From Chlorobiota bacterium (GTDB lineage: Bacteria; Bacteroidota; Bacteroidia; Bacteroidales; JAADGE01): a stretch of DNA of 11,673 bases. Location: positions 1 to 11,673 of the forward strand of contig JAADEE010000007.1 in the NCBI GenBank assembly GCA_013153575.1, given 5' to 3'. Below are positions 1-7,279 of the stretch, piece after piece. The first letter of the stretch is position 1. Each line of letters begins with the position of its first letter. A program made the position numbers and the translations under genes. The notes under the pieces were generated by a model. The model searched no databases. It saw only the letters and a program-made list of their open reading frames with translations, and was not told where the DNA came from.

Positions 1-10
1 GTATTTATTC

Positions 11-117
11 AAAAATTTAATAACGTGAGTTCGACATAAAATTTAGCATAAGTAAAATTTCACTTATGCTAAATTCTAAAATACGAAACAAAATCAAACT
101 CACATAATTAAATTTTT
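11..117. repeat. Nested inverted repeats (outer 21-bp arms, inner 14-bp hairpin)
   Basis: An outer pair of 21-base arms (11-31 and 97-117) matches at 19 of 21 positions as an inverted repeat. Inside it, a perfect 14-bp inverted repeat (40-53, AATTTAGCATAAGT, against 62-75) encloses an 8-base loop. The right outer arm runs over the stop codon and the last codons of the minus-strand sugar kinase. On the kinase strand the inner hairpin is followed only by TTATG-like sequence, not a real U-tract, so it is a poor classical terminator. It could be a 3'-end stability or termination hairpin, or the remains of a small palindromic element. The window edge hides what lies to the left. Confidence 0.7.
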
Positions 118-1031
118 CTTAAAGAAAATACAGTTAAATCAACAAAGTTTAAAATTCTTTCATTAATCTCTTCTTCTGTTAACTCAACAATTCTTTCGGT
201 ACCAAATTTTTCAACATTAAAAGATGCCATAACTGAACCTGCAATAACAGCATTTTTCATATTATCAAAAGAAATATCATTAGTTTTTGCCAAGTAGCCA
301 ATAAATCCTCCGGCAAAAGTATCACCGGCACCTGTTGGATCAAAAGCATACTCCAAAGGAAGAGCCGGAGCACTAAAAACTTTTCCTTCACCAAATAATA
401 AAGCTCCATGAGCACCTTTTTTAATAATTATATACTTTGGTCCCATTGCATGAATAACTTTAGCAGCTTTTACCAAAGTATTTTTTCCTGAAAGTTGTTG
501 TGCTTCTTCCTCATTTATTGAAATAACATCAACCATGCTTATTGTTTTCTTAAGTTCATCAAGCATAATGTCCATCCAAAAATTCATTGTATCCATAACA
601 ATTAGTTTAGGACGTTTTTCCATTCTTTCAATAACTTGTCTTTGAACTAAAGGTGTTAAATTTCCAAGCATTAAATAATCTGTATTTTGGTATTTATCAG
701 GAACAACAGGATCAAAATTCTCTAAAGAATTAAGCTCTGTTGCTAAAGTATCTCTCACATTCATATCTTTATGATATCTTCCTTTCCAAAAAAAAGTTTT
801 TTCTCCTTTTTTTATTTGAATACCATCAATATCTATACTATGTTTTTTCAATAAGTCTAAATAGTCTTGCGGAAAATCATCTCCAACAATTGAAATTAGA
901 TTTATATCTTTATTAAAATAAGAAGCAGAAAGTGCAACATGTGTGCCTGCCCCACCAATAATTTTATCGGTTTTTCCGTAAGGAGTTTCAATTGCATCAA
1001 AGGCAACTGTTCCTACAACTGTTAAACTCAT
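108..1031 (-). CDS. PfkB/ribokinase-family sugar kinase, substrate unknown
   Basis: This 307-residue protein is a cytoplasmic ATP-dependent carbohydrate or nucleoside kinase of the PfkB family. The N-terminal glycine-rich substrate-binding region reads GGAGTHVALSASYF (26-39), matching PfkB signature 1. Near the C terminus, DPTGAGDTFAGG (231-242) is signature 2: GAGD (234-237) forms the anion hole and Asp237 is the expected catalytic base. The SINEEEAQQL stretch (171-180) and IIIKKGAHGA (201-210) also fit the fold. The length is normal for the family, so the gene appears intact although an inverted repeat covers its last codons. The start is the ATG at 1029-1031; upstream is only A/T-rich sequence, as is usual in Bacteroidota. 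It is transcribed alone, divergently from a tRNA. The family does not fix the substrate, and no neighbour in the window suggests one. Confidence 0.9.
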   Translation of the reverse strand: MSLTVVGTVAFDAIETPYGKTDKIIGGAGTHVALSASYFNKDINLISIVGDDFPQDYLDLLKKHSIDIDGIQIKKGEKTFFWKGRYHKDMNVRDTLATELNSLENFDPVVPDKYQNTDYLMLGNLTPLVQRQVIERMEKRPKLIVMDTMNFWMDIMLDELKKTISMVDVISINEEEAQQLSGKNTLVKAAKVIHAMGPKYIIIKKGAHGALLFGEGKVFSAPALPLEYAFDPTGAGDTFAGGFIGYLAKTNDISFDNMKNAVIAGSVMASFNVEKFGTERIVELTEEEINERILNFVDLTVFSLRKI

Positions 1032-1064
1032 TTTATTTTTTTTAAGTTTTTTTGAAATTTTTTA

Positions 1065-1072
1065 CAAATATA
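1065..1072 (-). promoter_or_regulatory. Putative -7 element for the sugar kinase gene
   Basis: On the minus strand these bases read TATATTTG, an exact TAnnTTTG match to the Bacteroidota housekeeping -7 consensus, placing transcription start roughly 25-30 bases before the kinase ATG. It is part of the palindrome CAAATATATTTG (1065-1076), so the same bases also read TATATTTG on the plus strand. I see no good -33 TTTG for the minus strand, so this is tentative. Confidence 0.45.
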
Positions 1073-1102
1073 TTTGTTTTTTTGAAAAAAGTATTACTTT
1101 TG
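1073..1102 (+). promoter_or_regulatory. Putative promoter of tRNA-Asn
   Basis: TTTG at 1073-1076 and TACTTTTG at 1095-1102 (an exact TAnnTTTG match) are separated by 18 bases, close to the spacing of Bacteroidota -33/-7 promoters. Predicted transcription start is near 1108-1110, about 15 bases before the mature tRNA. The -33 box overlaps the palindrome that holds the sugar kinase's -7 box, so the two divergent promoters are interlocked. Confidence 0.65.
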
Positions 1103-1124
1103 CAATCGCAATTGAAAAAAACAT

Positions 1125-1198
1125 TCCTCCTTAGCTCAGTTGGTTAGAGCGTCGGACTGTTAATCCGCAGGTCCTAGGTTCAAGTCCTAGAGGGGGAG
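1125..1198 (+). tRNA. tRNA-Asn (anticodon GTT)
   Basis: A full cloverleaf can be folded by eye. The acceptor stem is TCCTCCT (1125-1131) with AGGGGGA (1191-1197), including one G-U pair. The D arm is GCTC/GAGC (1134-1137/1147-1150). The anticodon arm is 1152-1168 with loop CTGTTAA and anticodon GTT at 1159-1161, decoding Asn. There is a 5-base variable loop, and the T arm is CTAGG/CCTAG (1174-1178/1186-1190) around TTCAAGT. The discriminator is G1198. The bases after it are CCG, so the CCA tail is not encoded and must be added by nucleotidyltransferase. The outermost anticodon-stem pair is a T-C mismatch (1152/1168). It is a single-gene unit with its own promoter and terminator. GTT is also the anticodon that queuosine enzymes such as QueA act on. 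Confidence 0.97.
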
Positions 1199-1201
1199 CC
1201 G

Positions 1202-1235
1202 AAAAAGACTCTGTATTTTTACAGAGTCTTTTTTT
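1202..1235 (+). terminator. Intrinsic terminator after tRNA-Asn
   Basis: A perfect 14-bp stem, AAAAAGACTCTGTA (1202-1215) against 1220-1233, with a TTTT loop, runs directly into a T-tract ending at 1235. It starts four bases after the mature tRNA 3' end, so the precursor trailer is short. Confidence 0.92.
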
Positions 1236-1310
1236 ATGAACTACACTGTATATCATACACACTACATTAATAATACAACCTTTTAATTTTCAATAACAAA
1301 TAAAGCTTTG

Positions 1311-1318
1311 TATATTTG
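1311..1318 (+). promoter_or_regulatory. Putative -7 element for sppA-lpxK
   Basis: TATATTTG is an exact TAnnTTTG match 43 bases before the sppA ATG, giving a predicted 5' leader of about 35 bases. The region 19-22 bases upstream is T-rich but has no clear TTTG, so the -33 box is weak or absent. The stretch between the tRNA terminator and sppA (1236-1361) shows nothing else I can support. Confidence 0.45.
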
Positions 1319-1361
1319 CTAAATAAAAATAATATATTTTCTAAACAATAATAAAAAAAAT

Positions 1362-3107
1362 ATGAAAGGATTTTTTAATCATGTTTTAGCAAGCATGCTA
1401 GGAACTTTTTTAGTTCTTGTAATAATAGTTATTCTTAACTTTATAATAATAATTGGCATTATTTCTTCTTCAAATGAAAAAAATGTTATTAAAGAAAATT
1501 CAATCTTACAACTAGATTTTAGCAAACCTATTGCTGACAGGTCTTCGGCAAAGCCAAACTTATCAACTTTTAAAATTGACAAAACATTAAGTTTAAGAGG
1601 TATAATTAAAACTATAAAAAAAGCAAAAACTGATGATAAAATTAAAGGTATCTATCTTGATTTATCAACTTTACAAGTTGGGATGGCTTCACTAGAAGAA
1701 ATTAGAAATGCTTTAAAAGATTTTAAAGAGAGTAAGAAATTTATTATTGCACATGGAGAATATTACAGTCATAAATCATATTATTTAGCATCTGTTGCAG
1801 ATAGTGTTTATTTAACTCCTGAAGGTCTTGTTCAATTTACAGGATTAAGTGCCCAAATTATGTTTTATAAATCAATGCTTGAAAAAATAGGTGTTGAACC
1901 GGAGATTATTCGTCATGGAAAATTTAAAAGTGCTGTTGAACCATTCATGTTAAATGAAATTAGTGATGCAAATAAAGAACAAACCCTTAAATATATCGGT
2001 TCAATTTGGAATACTATATTAAAAGGTATAAATGAAGAAAGAGGTATACCGATTAATACACTTAATAATTATGCAGACAGTATAATTATTAGAAATGATA
2101 AATCTGCAAAAAGATTAAATATTGTTGATGATTTACTCTATAAAGATCAAATTCTTGATAAGCTAAAAAAACTTTCTGAAAATGATGATTTAGAATTAGT
2201 TTCTTTACAAGATTATGCAGCCTCAACAAAAGATATAAACGAGATTTTAAATGAAAAAGAAAATAATATTGCAATTATTTTTGCAGAAGGAGAAATTGTA
2301 AGTGGAGAAGGTGAAGAAGATAAAATAGGATCAGAAACTCTATCTAAAGCAATTAGAGATGCAAGAGAAGATGAAAGTGTAAAAGCAATTGTTCTTAGAA
2401 TTAATTCTCCGGGAGGTAGCTCTCTTGCTTCGGAAGTAATTTGGCGTGAAACTGTTCTTGCAAAACAAACAAAGCCATTTTATGTTTCAATGGGAAATGT
2501 TGCAGCATCTGGCGGATATTATATTGCATGTATGGCAGATACAATTGTTGCAGAACCAAATACAATTACCGGTTCAATAGGAGTTTTCGGCTTATTATTT
2601 AATGCTAAAGAACTTATGAATAAAGTTGGAATTAATATAAATGCTGTAAATACAAACTCATATTCAGATATAGGAAGTCCTGCAAGAAAAATGACAGATT
2701 TTGAAAGAAATCTTATTCAAAAAGAAGTAGAAAGCGTTTACTCAACCTTTATTTCGCATGTTGCAAAAGGAAGAGGCATGAAAGTTGCAGAAGTTGATAG
2801 TATCGGGCAAGGAAGAGTTTGGAGTGGTGAGGATGCTAAACAAATTGGATTAGTTGATGTTTTAGGAGGACTTGAAACTACCATTGGTTTTGCTGCAAAA
2901 AAAGCAGGCTTAAAAGATTATGGTATTAAAACATATCCTGAAAAAGACAAAATGACAATGATAATAGAAGAAATGGTTTCCGGAACAAAATCTTCACTTA
3001 TTGAAGAAGAACTCGGAGATTCATACATTTACTATAAAAGATTAAAAGAAGTTAAAAACATAAAAGGAATTCAAATGCGGATGCCTTATTTTGTAGATAT
3101 TAAATAA
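1362..3107 (+). CDS. sppA: Signal peptide peptidase SppA, long (67-kDa type) form
   Basis: SppA is a membrane-anchored serine protease that degrades signal peptides left in the membrane after export. The 581-residue protein starts with an uncleaved-looking hydrophobic anchor (about 10-35) that would place the rest outside the cytoplasmic membrane. Two tandem peptidase S49 domains follow, as in the E. coli long form. In the N-terminal domain, GKFKSAVEPF (186-195) carries the expected general base Lys189. In the C-terminal domain, NSPGGSS (348-354) and GNVAASGGYY (378-387) carry the expected nucleophile Ser383. The Ser and Lys come from different halves, as known for this Ser/Lys dyad family, and both are present. 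The ATG at 1362 is preceded by an A-run with no Shine-Dalgarno sequence. It is the first gene of an operon with lpxK, which begins two bases after its stop. Confidence 0.96.
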   Translation: MKGFFNHVLASMLGTFLVLVIIVILNFIIIIGIISSSNEKNVIKENSILQLDFSKPIADRSSAKPNLSTFKIDKTLSLRGIIKTIKKAKTDDKIKGIYLDLSTLQVGMASLEEIRNALKDFKESKKFIIAHGEYYSHKSYYLASVADSVYLTPEGLVQFTGLSAQIMFYKSMLEKIGVEPEIIRHGKFKSAVEPFMLNEISDANKEQTLKYIGSIWNTILKGINEERGIPINTLNNYADSIIIRNDKSAKRLNIVDDLLYKDQILDKLKKLSENDDLELVSLQDYAASTKDINEILNEKENNIAIIFAEGEIVSGEGEEDKIGSETLSKAIRDAREDESVKAIVLRINSPGGSSLASEVIWRETVLAKQTKPFYVSMGNVAASGGYYIACMADTIVAEPNTITGSIGVFGLLFNAKELMNKVGININAVNTNSYSDIGSPARKMTDFERNLIQKEVESVYSTFISHVAKGRGMKVAEVDSIGQGRVWSGEDAKQIGLVDVLGGLETTIGFAAKKAGLKDYGIKTYPEKDKMTMIIEEMVSGTKSSLIEEELGDSYIYYKRLKEVKNIKGIQMRMPYFVDIK

Positions 3108-3109
3108 TT

Positions 3110-4219
3110 GTGAAAATATTAAAAATCATATTCTTATATCCTATATCGTTAATTTACGGTGCTGTGATTAACATTAGGAATGCAATGTATGATTTAAAGA
3201 TATTAAAATCAAATACTTTTGATATTCCCATTATCTCCATCGGTAATTTAACCGTTGGAGGTACGGGGAAAACTCCTACTACAGAATTTCTTATAAAAAA
3301 TCTTACTTCGGAATATAAAGTTGCAATTTTAAGCAGAGGTTATAAAAGAAAAACAAAAGGATTTATTCTTGCAAATGAAAAATCAACTGTTGATGATATT
3401 GGAGATGAACCTTTTCAAATAAAGCAAAAATTTCCGGAAATTATTGTTGCTGTTGATGAAAATAGAAGCAGAGGTATTAAAAAACTTCAAGAAATTAAAC
3501 CGGAAATTGATTTAATTATTCTTGATGATGCTTTTCAGCACAGAAAAGTAACCCCCGGATTTTCAATTCTATTATTAGACTATACCCAACCATTCTTAGA
3601 AGACCATTATTTACCATATGGAAGACTTCGCGACAGCATAAAAGAAGCACATAGAGCAAATACTATTTTGGTTACAAAAGCTCCAAGAAACATAAAACCT
3701 ATTGAAATGAGAATTTTAGCTGCAAATGTTAGCTTAAAACCATATCAAACCCTTTATTTTTCAAGTATTAATTATAAAAACCTACTTCCTGTTTATAATA
3801 ATGCAAATAAACCAATTTCCATTAATGAAATTAATAATAACAAATTATCAATTATTTTAGTTTCCGGAATTGGAAATATTGCTCCTGTATTATCTTTTTG
3901 TGAGAAACAATCTAATAAACTTATACATATTAAATTTGAAGATCATCATAAATACACAGAAAAAAACATTTCTGATATAATTAAAAAATATAATAGTTTA
4001 GAAGACCAAAATAAAATAATTATAACTACTGAAAAAGATGCTGTTAAAATAAAAAATATTATTTGCGAAAATGAAACAGTTAAAAACAATTTCTATTACT
4101 GCCCAATTGAAATTGAAATACTAAATAACGAATGTGATGATTTTAAACAACAAATTAAAGATTATATAATTAAAGATAAAGAGCAACATAGGTTTTTAAC
4201 TTCAAAAAGACAATATTAA
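3110..4219 (+). CDS. lpxK: Tetraacyldisaccharide 4'-kinase LpxK
   Basis: LpxK phosphorylates the 4' position of the tetraacyl disaccharide to give lipid IVA, a late step of lipid A synthesis at the inner face of the cytoplasmic membrane. The 369-residue protein has an N-terminal hydrophobic segment (about 5-22) for membrane association. The Walker A loop VGGTGKTP (49-56) follows the typical ISIGNLTVGG lead-in, and LSRGYKR (74-80), GDEP (98-101), LDDAFQHR (138-145) and GRLR (171-174) are further family motifs. I chose the GTG start at 3110 because the sequence from residue 1 aligns with the usual LpxK N terminus (PISLIYG, then RNAMYD) and no in-frame ATG gives it. The gene starts two bases after the sppA stop, implying co-transcription and perhaps translational coupling. 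It indicates a lipid A-containing, Gram-negative outer membrane. Confidence 0.96.
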   Translation: MKILKIIFLYPISLIYGAVINIRNAMYDLKILKSNTFDIPIISIGNLTVGGTGKTPTTEFLIKNLTSEYKVAILSRGYKRKTKGFILANEKSTVDDIGDEPFQIKQKFPEIIVAVDENRSRGIKKLQEIKPEIDLIILDDAFQHRKVTPGFSILLLDYTQPFLEDHYLPYGRLRDSIKEAHRANTILVTKAPRNIKPIEMRILAANVSLKPYQTLYFSSINYKNLLPVYNNANKPISINEINNNKLSIILVSGIGNIAPVLSFCEKQSNKLIHIKFEDHHKYTEKNISDIIKKYNSLEDQNKIIITTEKDAVKIKNIICENETVKNNFYYCPIEIEILNNECDDFKQQIKDYIIKDKEQHRFLTSKRQY

Positions 4220-4223
4220 TTAC

Positions 4224-4253
4224 AAAAAAAGCCTCAACAAAATTGAGGCTTTT
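4224..4253. terminator. Bidirectional terminator between lpxK and queA
   Basis: The stem AAAAGCCTCAA (4227-4237) pairs perfectly with TTGAGGCTTTT (4243-4253) around the loop CAAAA. On the plus strand it ends in a short T-run, and on the minus strand in seven T residues (complement of 4224-4230). It can therefore end both the sppA-lpxK transcript and the converging queA operon transcript, with the better U-tract for the queA side. Confidence 0.9.
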
Positions 4254-4278
4254 ATGCATTTCAAATATTTTATATTAT

Positions 4279-5328
4279 CTATAATATTAACATAGCATCA
4301 CCATAAGTTCCAAACTTATACCCTTCTTTTATTGCAACTTGGTATGCTTTCATTGTTTGTTTATAACCTCCAAAAGCAGATGCAGACATTAAAGGAATTG
4401 ACTTCGGAAGATGGAAGTTTGTTATCATTGCATCGGGAATTATAAAATCATGTGGTGGAAAAATAAACTTATTTGTCCAACCTTTATAAGGTTTTAAAAT
4501 TCCTGTTACAGTTGCTGTACTTTCTAACGTTCTAACAACAGTTGTTCCTACTGCACAAACTTTTTTCTTTTTTGATTTTGTTTCGTTTACTAGTTTTGCA
4601 GTTTCTTCAGATACATGAATTTGCTCATTATCCATTTTATGTTTTGTTAGGTCTTCAACATTTATATTTCTAAAATTACCTAAACCAACATGTAATGTAA
4701 TTGGAGCAGTATTTATACCTTTAATTTCAAAACGTTTTAAAAGTATTTTACTAAAATGTAAACCTGCAGTTGGTGCAGCAACAGCCCCTTCGTGTTCTGC
4801 AAAAATAGTTTGATAACGCTCTTCATCTGAAGGTTCTGCCTTTCTTCCTACAAAACTTGGCAGAGGAGTTTCTCCCAGCTCTGTTAATGCTTGTTTAAAC
4901 TCGTCGTGGTCGCCATCAAAAAGGAATCTTAATGTTCTTCCTCTTGATGTTGTATTATCAATAACTTCTGCCACAAGTGTTTCAGAATCACCAAAATACA
5001 ATTTGTTTCCTATTCTAATTTTTCTTGCAGGACTAACAAGAACATCCCAAAGTCGTTGTTTTCTATTTAGTTCTCTAAGTAAAAAAACTTCAATTTTCGC
5101 TCCTGTTTTTTCTTTAATTCCCCTTAACATTGCGGGAAATACTCTTGTATTATTAAAAACAAATAAATCATCTTCTTCAAAATAATCTATTACATCTTTA
5201 AAAATTTTATGTTCTATTTTTCCACTATCTCTATGAACAACCATAAGTCGAGATTCATCTCTATTTTCTGCAGGATATTTTGCAATTAACTCTTTTGGTA
5301 AATCATAAATAAATTGTGATAACTTCAT
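4279..5328 (-). CDS. queA: tRNA preQ1(34) S-adenosylmethionine ribosyltransferase-isomerase QueA
   Basis: QueA transfers and isomerises the ribosyl moiety of S-adenosylmethionine onto preQ1 at wobble position 34 of GUN-anticodon tRNAs, forming epoxyqueuosine, a step of queuosine synthesis in the cytoplasm. The 349-residue length is typical. Recognisable motifs are [13 protein letters not shown] (58-70), [10 protein letters not shown] (98-107), [12 protein letters not shown] (181-192), TLHVGLGNF (211-219), [12 protein letters not shown] (259-270), the [10 protein letters not shown] region (301-310) and the C-terminal [10 protein letters not shown] (340-349). The [10 protein letters not shown] segment departs slightly from the more usual HVGAGTFRPV-like wording; I do not know if that matters. 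It starts 33 bases after the truB stop and is the last gene of the minus-strand operon before the shared terminator. Substrate tRNAs would include the tRNA-Asn (GTT) in this window. Confidence 0.96.
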   Translation of the reverse strand: MKLSQFIYDLPKELIAKYPAENRDESRLMVVHRDSGKIEHKIFKDVIDYFEEDDLFVFNNTRVFPAMLRGIKEKTGAKIEVFLLRELNRKQRLWDVLVSPARKIRIGNKLYFGDSETLVAEVIDNTTSRGRTLRFLFDGDHDEFKQALTELGETPLPSFVGRKAEPSDEERYQTIFAEHEGAVAAPTAGLHFSKILLKRFEIKGINTAPITLHVGLGNFRNINVEDLTKHKMDNEQIHVSEETAKLVNETKSKKKKVCAVGTTVVRTLESTATVTGILKPYKGWTNKFIFPPHDFIIPDAMITNFHLPKSIPLMSASAFGGYKQTMKAYQVAIKEGYKFGTYGDAMLIL

Positions 5329-5361
5329 ATTCTATATCTTTTAAGGAAATAACTTGCGAAT

Positions 5362-6051
5362 CTACAATAATTTTTGAAATTTATCAATTGTTATTGCATC
5401 TTTAACAGAAAAATCTCCAATTTTTGTTCTTCTTAACTTTGTTAAATAAGCTCCATTATTTAAGGCATTGCCCAAATCTCTTGCAATTGCTCTTATATAA
5501 GTTCCTTTGCTACATTTTATTCTTAATTCAACAGATGGCATTGAAATATTTAAAATTTCCATTTCATAAATTTCAATATCAACCGGTTCTAACTTAACCT
5601 CCTCACCTTTTCTTGCACTTTCATATGCTCTTTTGCCATTAATCCACTTTGCAGAATATGATGAAGGAACTTGTTTTTGTTTTCCAATAAAACTATTTAC
5701 AACTTTTTTTATTTCATCTTCTGTAATATTTTCTGTTGAAAAAGTTTTATCTTCTTCTGTTTCTAAATCAAAGGATGGCGTTGTTGCTCCAAGTTTTACA
5801 GTTGTAACATATTCTTTTGGTGCATCTTGGTGTGTTTGTAATTCTTTTGTTTTTTTGCCTGTTCCAATTATTAATAAACCTGTAGCAAGAGGATCAAGTG
5901 TTCCTGCATGACCAACTTTTATTTTCTTAACATTAAAGTGATATTTTAATGTACTTCTTATTTTATTTACAACATCAAAAGACGTCCAATCTTTATCTTT
6001 ATCAATTAAAATAAACTTTCCATTTTGAAAATCAGACAATTCTGTTGCCAT
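5362..6051 (-). CDS. truB: tRNA pseudouridine(55) synthase TruB, short form without PUA domain
   Basis: TruB converts U55 in the T loop of nearly all tRNAs to pseudouridine. The catalytic motif VGHAGTLDPLATGLL (46-60) contains the nucleophile Asp53. Other family signatures are YVTTVKLGATTPSFDLE (81-97), QVPSSYSAKWINGKRAYESAR (127-147) and CSKGTYIRAIARDLG (180-194), the last being the conserved KGTYIR segment. At 229 residues the protein stops soon after the catalytic core and lacks the C-terminal PUA-like domain of the roughly 314-residue E. coli enzyme; this short form is what I expect in Bacteroidota, so it is not a truncation. The ATG at 6049-6051 leaves 18 bases after the uppP stop, indicating an operon. 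Confidence 0.96.
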   Translation of the reverse strand: MATELSDFQNGKFILIDKDKDWTSFDVVNKIRSTLKYHFNVKKIKVGHAGTLDPLATGLLIIGTGKKTKELQTHQDAPKEYVTTVKLGATTPSFDLETEEDKTFSTENITEDEIKKVVNSFIGKQKQVPSSYSAKWINGKRAYESARKGEEVKLEPVDIEIYEMEILNISMPSVELRIKCSKGTYIRAIARDLGNALNNGAYLTKLRRTKIGDFSVKDAITIDKFQKLL

Positions 6052-6069
6052 AAAATATATTGTTAAAAT

Positions 6070-6867
6070 TTATACAAAAAACACTGAGTAAGAAATAGCA
6101 AATATTCCAACAATAGCACAATATATTGCAAAATAAGAAAGTTTGCTTCTTCTAACTAATGATATCATCCATGTGCAAGCCAAAAGCCCTGAAATAAATG
6201 CAGCAAAAAAACCAATACTGTAAGAACCAACTTGACTACTATCAATTTGAATGCCACCTTCAAGCATATCTTTTGCAACTTTTCCTAAAATTAGAGGTAC
6301 AACCATTAAAAATGAAAACCTTGCAGCTTTTGTTCTGTCAATTCCTAACAAAACAGAAGTTGAAATTGTTGCTCCGGAACGAGATATACCGGGCAACATT
6401 GCTATTGCTTGTGAAATACCGATTATTAATGCACTTTTATAAGAAACATCTTTATCGGTATTTTTTGCTTTATCTGCTAAAAGTAAAAGAATTGCAGTTA
6501 AAAGTAACATAAAACCAACAAACAATATATTTCCGGAAAACATTGCTTCAAGTTCATCTTCAAACAAAACTCCGATTATTGCTGCAGGAATCATTGAAAT
6601 AACAATTTTTAAAGAAAACCTAAATTCCTCATTATTTTTAAACTGAAACAATCCTTTTATTATTTCAAAAATTTCTTTTCTAAAAATAACAATTGTACTT
6701 AATGCTGTTGCAAGATGCAATATAACCGTATAAGTTAAACTTTCTTTAGGCAAAGAATTGTCGCCGAATAAAACTTTAATTATCTCTAAATGTCCACTGC
6801 TACTAACAGGCAAAAATTCTGTTAAGCCTTGCATCAGACCTAAAATAAGGGCTTCTAACCAATCCAT
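6070..6867 (-). CDS. uppP: Undecaprenyl-diphosphate phosphatase UppP (BacA family)
   Basis: UppP dephosphorylates undecaprenyl diphosphate on the outer side of the cytoplasmic membrane, returning the lipid carrier for peptidoglycan and other envelope polymers; overproduction is known to give bacitracin resistance. The 265-residue protein is almost wholly hydrophobic, with about eight membrane segments. Both active-site motifs are present: QGLTEFLPVSSSGHLEI (13-29), with the conserved Gln13, Glu17, serines and His26, and LPGISRSGATIS (158-169), with Arg163. The length is usual for the family. It lies between a DUF3098 gene (51-base gap upstream) and truB (18-base gap downstream) in one minus-strand operon. 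With lpxK and anmK it adds to the envelope content of the window. Confidence 0.97.
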   Translation of the reverse strand: MDWLEALILGLMQGLTEFLPVSSSGHLEIIKVLFGDNSLPKESLTYTVILHLATALSTIVIFRKEIFEIIKGLFQFKNNEEFRFSLKIVISMIPAAIIGVLFEDELEAMFSGNILFVGFMLLLTAILLLLADKAKNTDKDVSYKSALIIGISQAIAMLPGISRSGATISTSVLLGIDRTKAARFSFLMVVPLILGKVAKDMLEGGIQIDSSQVGSYSIGFFAAFISGLLACTWMISLVRRSKLSYFAIYCAIVGIFAISYSVFFV

Positions 6868-6918
6868 TAAATAGTTTTAAATATGTTTTTTATTATTTTG
6901 AAGAGCTTTTTGGTATAA

Positions 6919-7170
6919 TTACTTTTCGGTTTCTTTAGGTTTCTTCATTATTGCATAAATTTCAAAAATAAATCCAAAAAGTATAACAATAGGAGCAATT
7001 GTAATTCTTCTAGAACTAAAAATTTCATCTCCATTAAATACATTTGGGTCATTTGTTGCACCTCCTGACATTAATAAAAACCCAATTATAATAATTACAA
7101 AGCCTATTGCAAGAAGGTAAAAATTTTGTTTGCCTAATGCAAAACCTGTATTTTCATTATTATCTGTCAT
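6919..7170 (-). CDS. DUF3098 family small membrane protein
   Basis: This 83-residue protein has a polar N terminus, a membrane segment at about 17-34, a short loop containing LMSGGATNDPNVFNGDEIF (33-51) and SRRITIAP (53-60), a second membrane segment at about 61-74, and a charged lysine-rich tail. I recognise the loop wording as that of DUF3098, a Bacteroidota family of unknown function commonly encoded between ftsX and uppP. Two helices with both ends probably cytoplasmic would fit a small inner-membrane partner protein, but no function can be assigned. It is the first gene of the operon leading into uppP, truB and queA; ftsX does not precede it here, since anmK lies upstream in the opposite direction. 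Confidence 0.85.
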   Translation of the reverse strand: MTDNNENTGFALGKQNFYLLAIGFVIIIIGFLLMSGGATNDPNVFNGDEIFSSRRITIAPIVILFGFIFEIYAIMKKPKETEK

Positions 7171-7187
7171 AATTATTTTCTTTTTTG

Positions 7188-7195
7188 CAAAAGTA
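7188..7195 (-). promoter_or_regulatory. Putative -7 element for the DUF3098-uppP-truB-queA operon
   Basis: On the minus strand these bases read TACTTTTG, followed by CA, the same wording as the -7 box of the tRNA-Asn promoter (TACTTTTGCA). It lies 17 bases from the DUF3098 ATG, so the leader would be only about 10 bases. A clear -33 TTTG is not seen. Confidence 0.55.
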
Positions 7196-7240
7196 CAAAA
7201 TATTTTTTATATCGAACTTAGCTTACTAATTAATAATGTG

Positions 7241-7248
7241 TAAATTTG
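7241..7248 (+). promoter_or_regulatory. Putative -7 element for anmK
   Basis: TAAATTTG is an exact TAnnTTTG match 31 bases before the anmK ATG. With the opposing box at 7188-7195 it makes the 109-base gap between DUF3098 and anmK a compact divergent promoter region. The -33 box is not obvious. Confidence 0.45.
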
Positions 7249-7279
7249 TGTTCATATATTTAAACAAAAGTAAATTTTA

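Noticed and set aside
1125..1198. tRNA-Asn as an integration site of a mobile element
   Set aside because: No integrase, no duplicated tRNA 3' end, and the tRNA is directly followed by its own terminator and then ordinary housekeeping genes.
4268..4290. A/T palindrome around the queA stop codon as a terminator
   Set aside because: It is made only of A/T-rich bases with weak pairing and no T-tract; the strong GC-cored stem at 4227-4253 is the credible terminator.
5633..5911. 92-codon plus-strand open frame inside truB
   Set aside because: Antisense to the catalytic TruB core; no evidence of independent coding.
5362..6051. TruB as a truncated gene because it lacks the C-terminal PUA domain
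   Set aside because: All catalytic and core motifs are intact and the end is collinear with the short TruB form I expect in Bacteroidota, so it is a normal short version.
6198..6512. 104-codon plus-strand open frame inside uppP
   Set aside because: Antisense shadow of a clearly conserved membrane protein; the Leu/Gln/Tyr-rich translation reflects the complement of hydrophobic codons.
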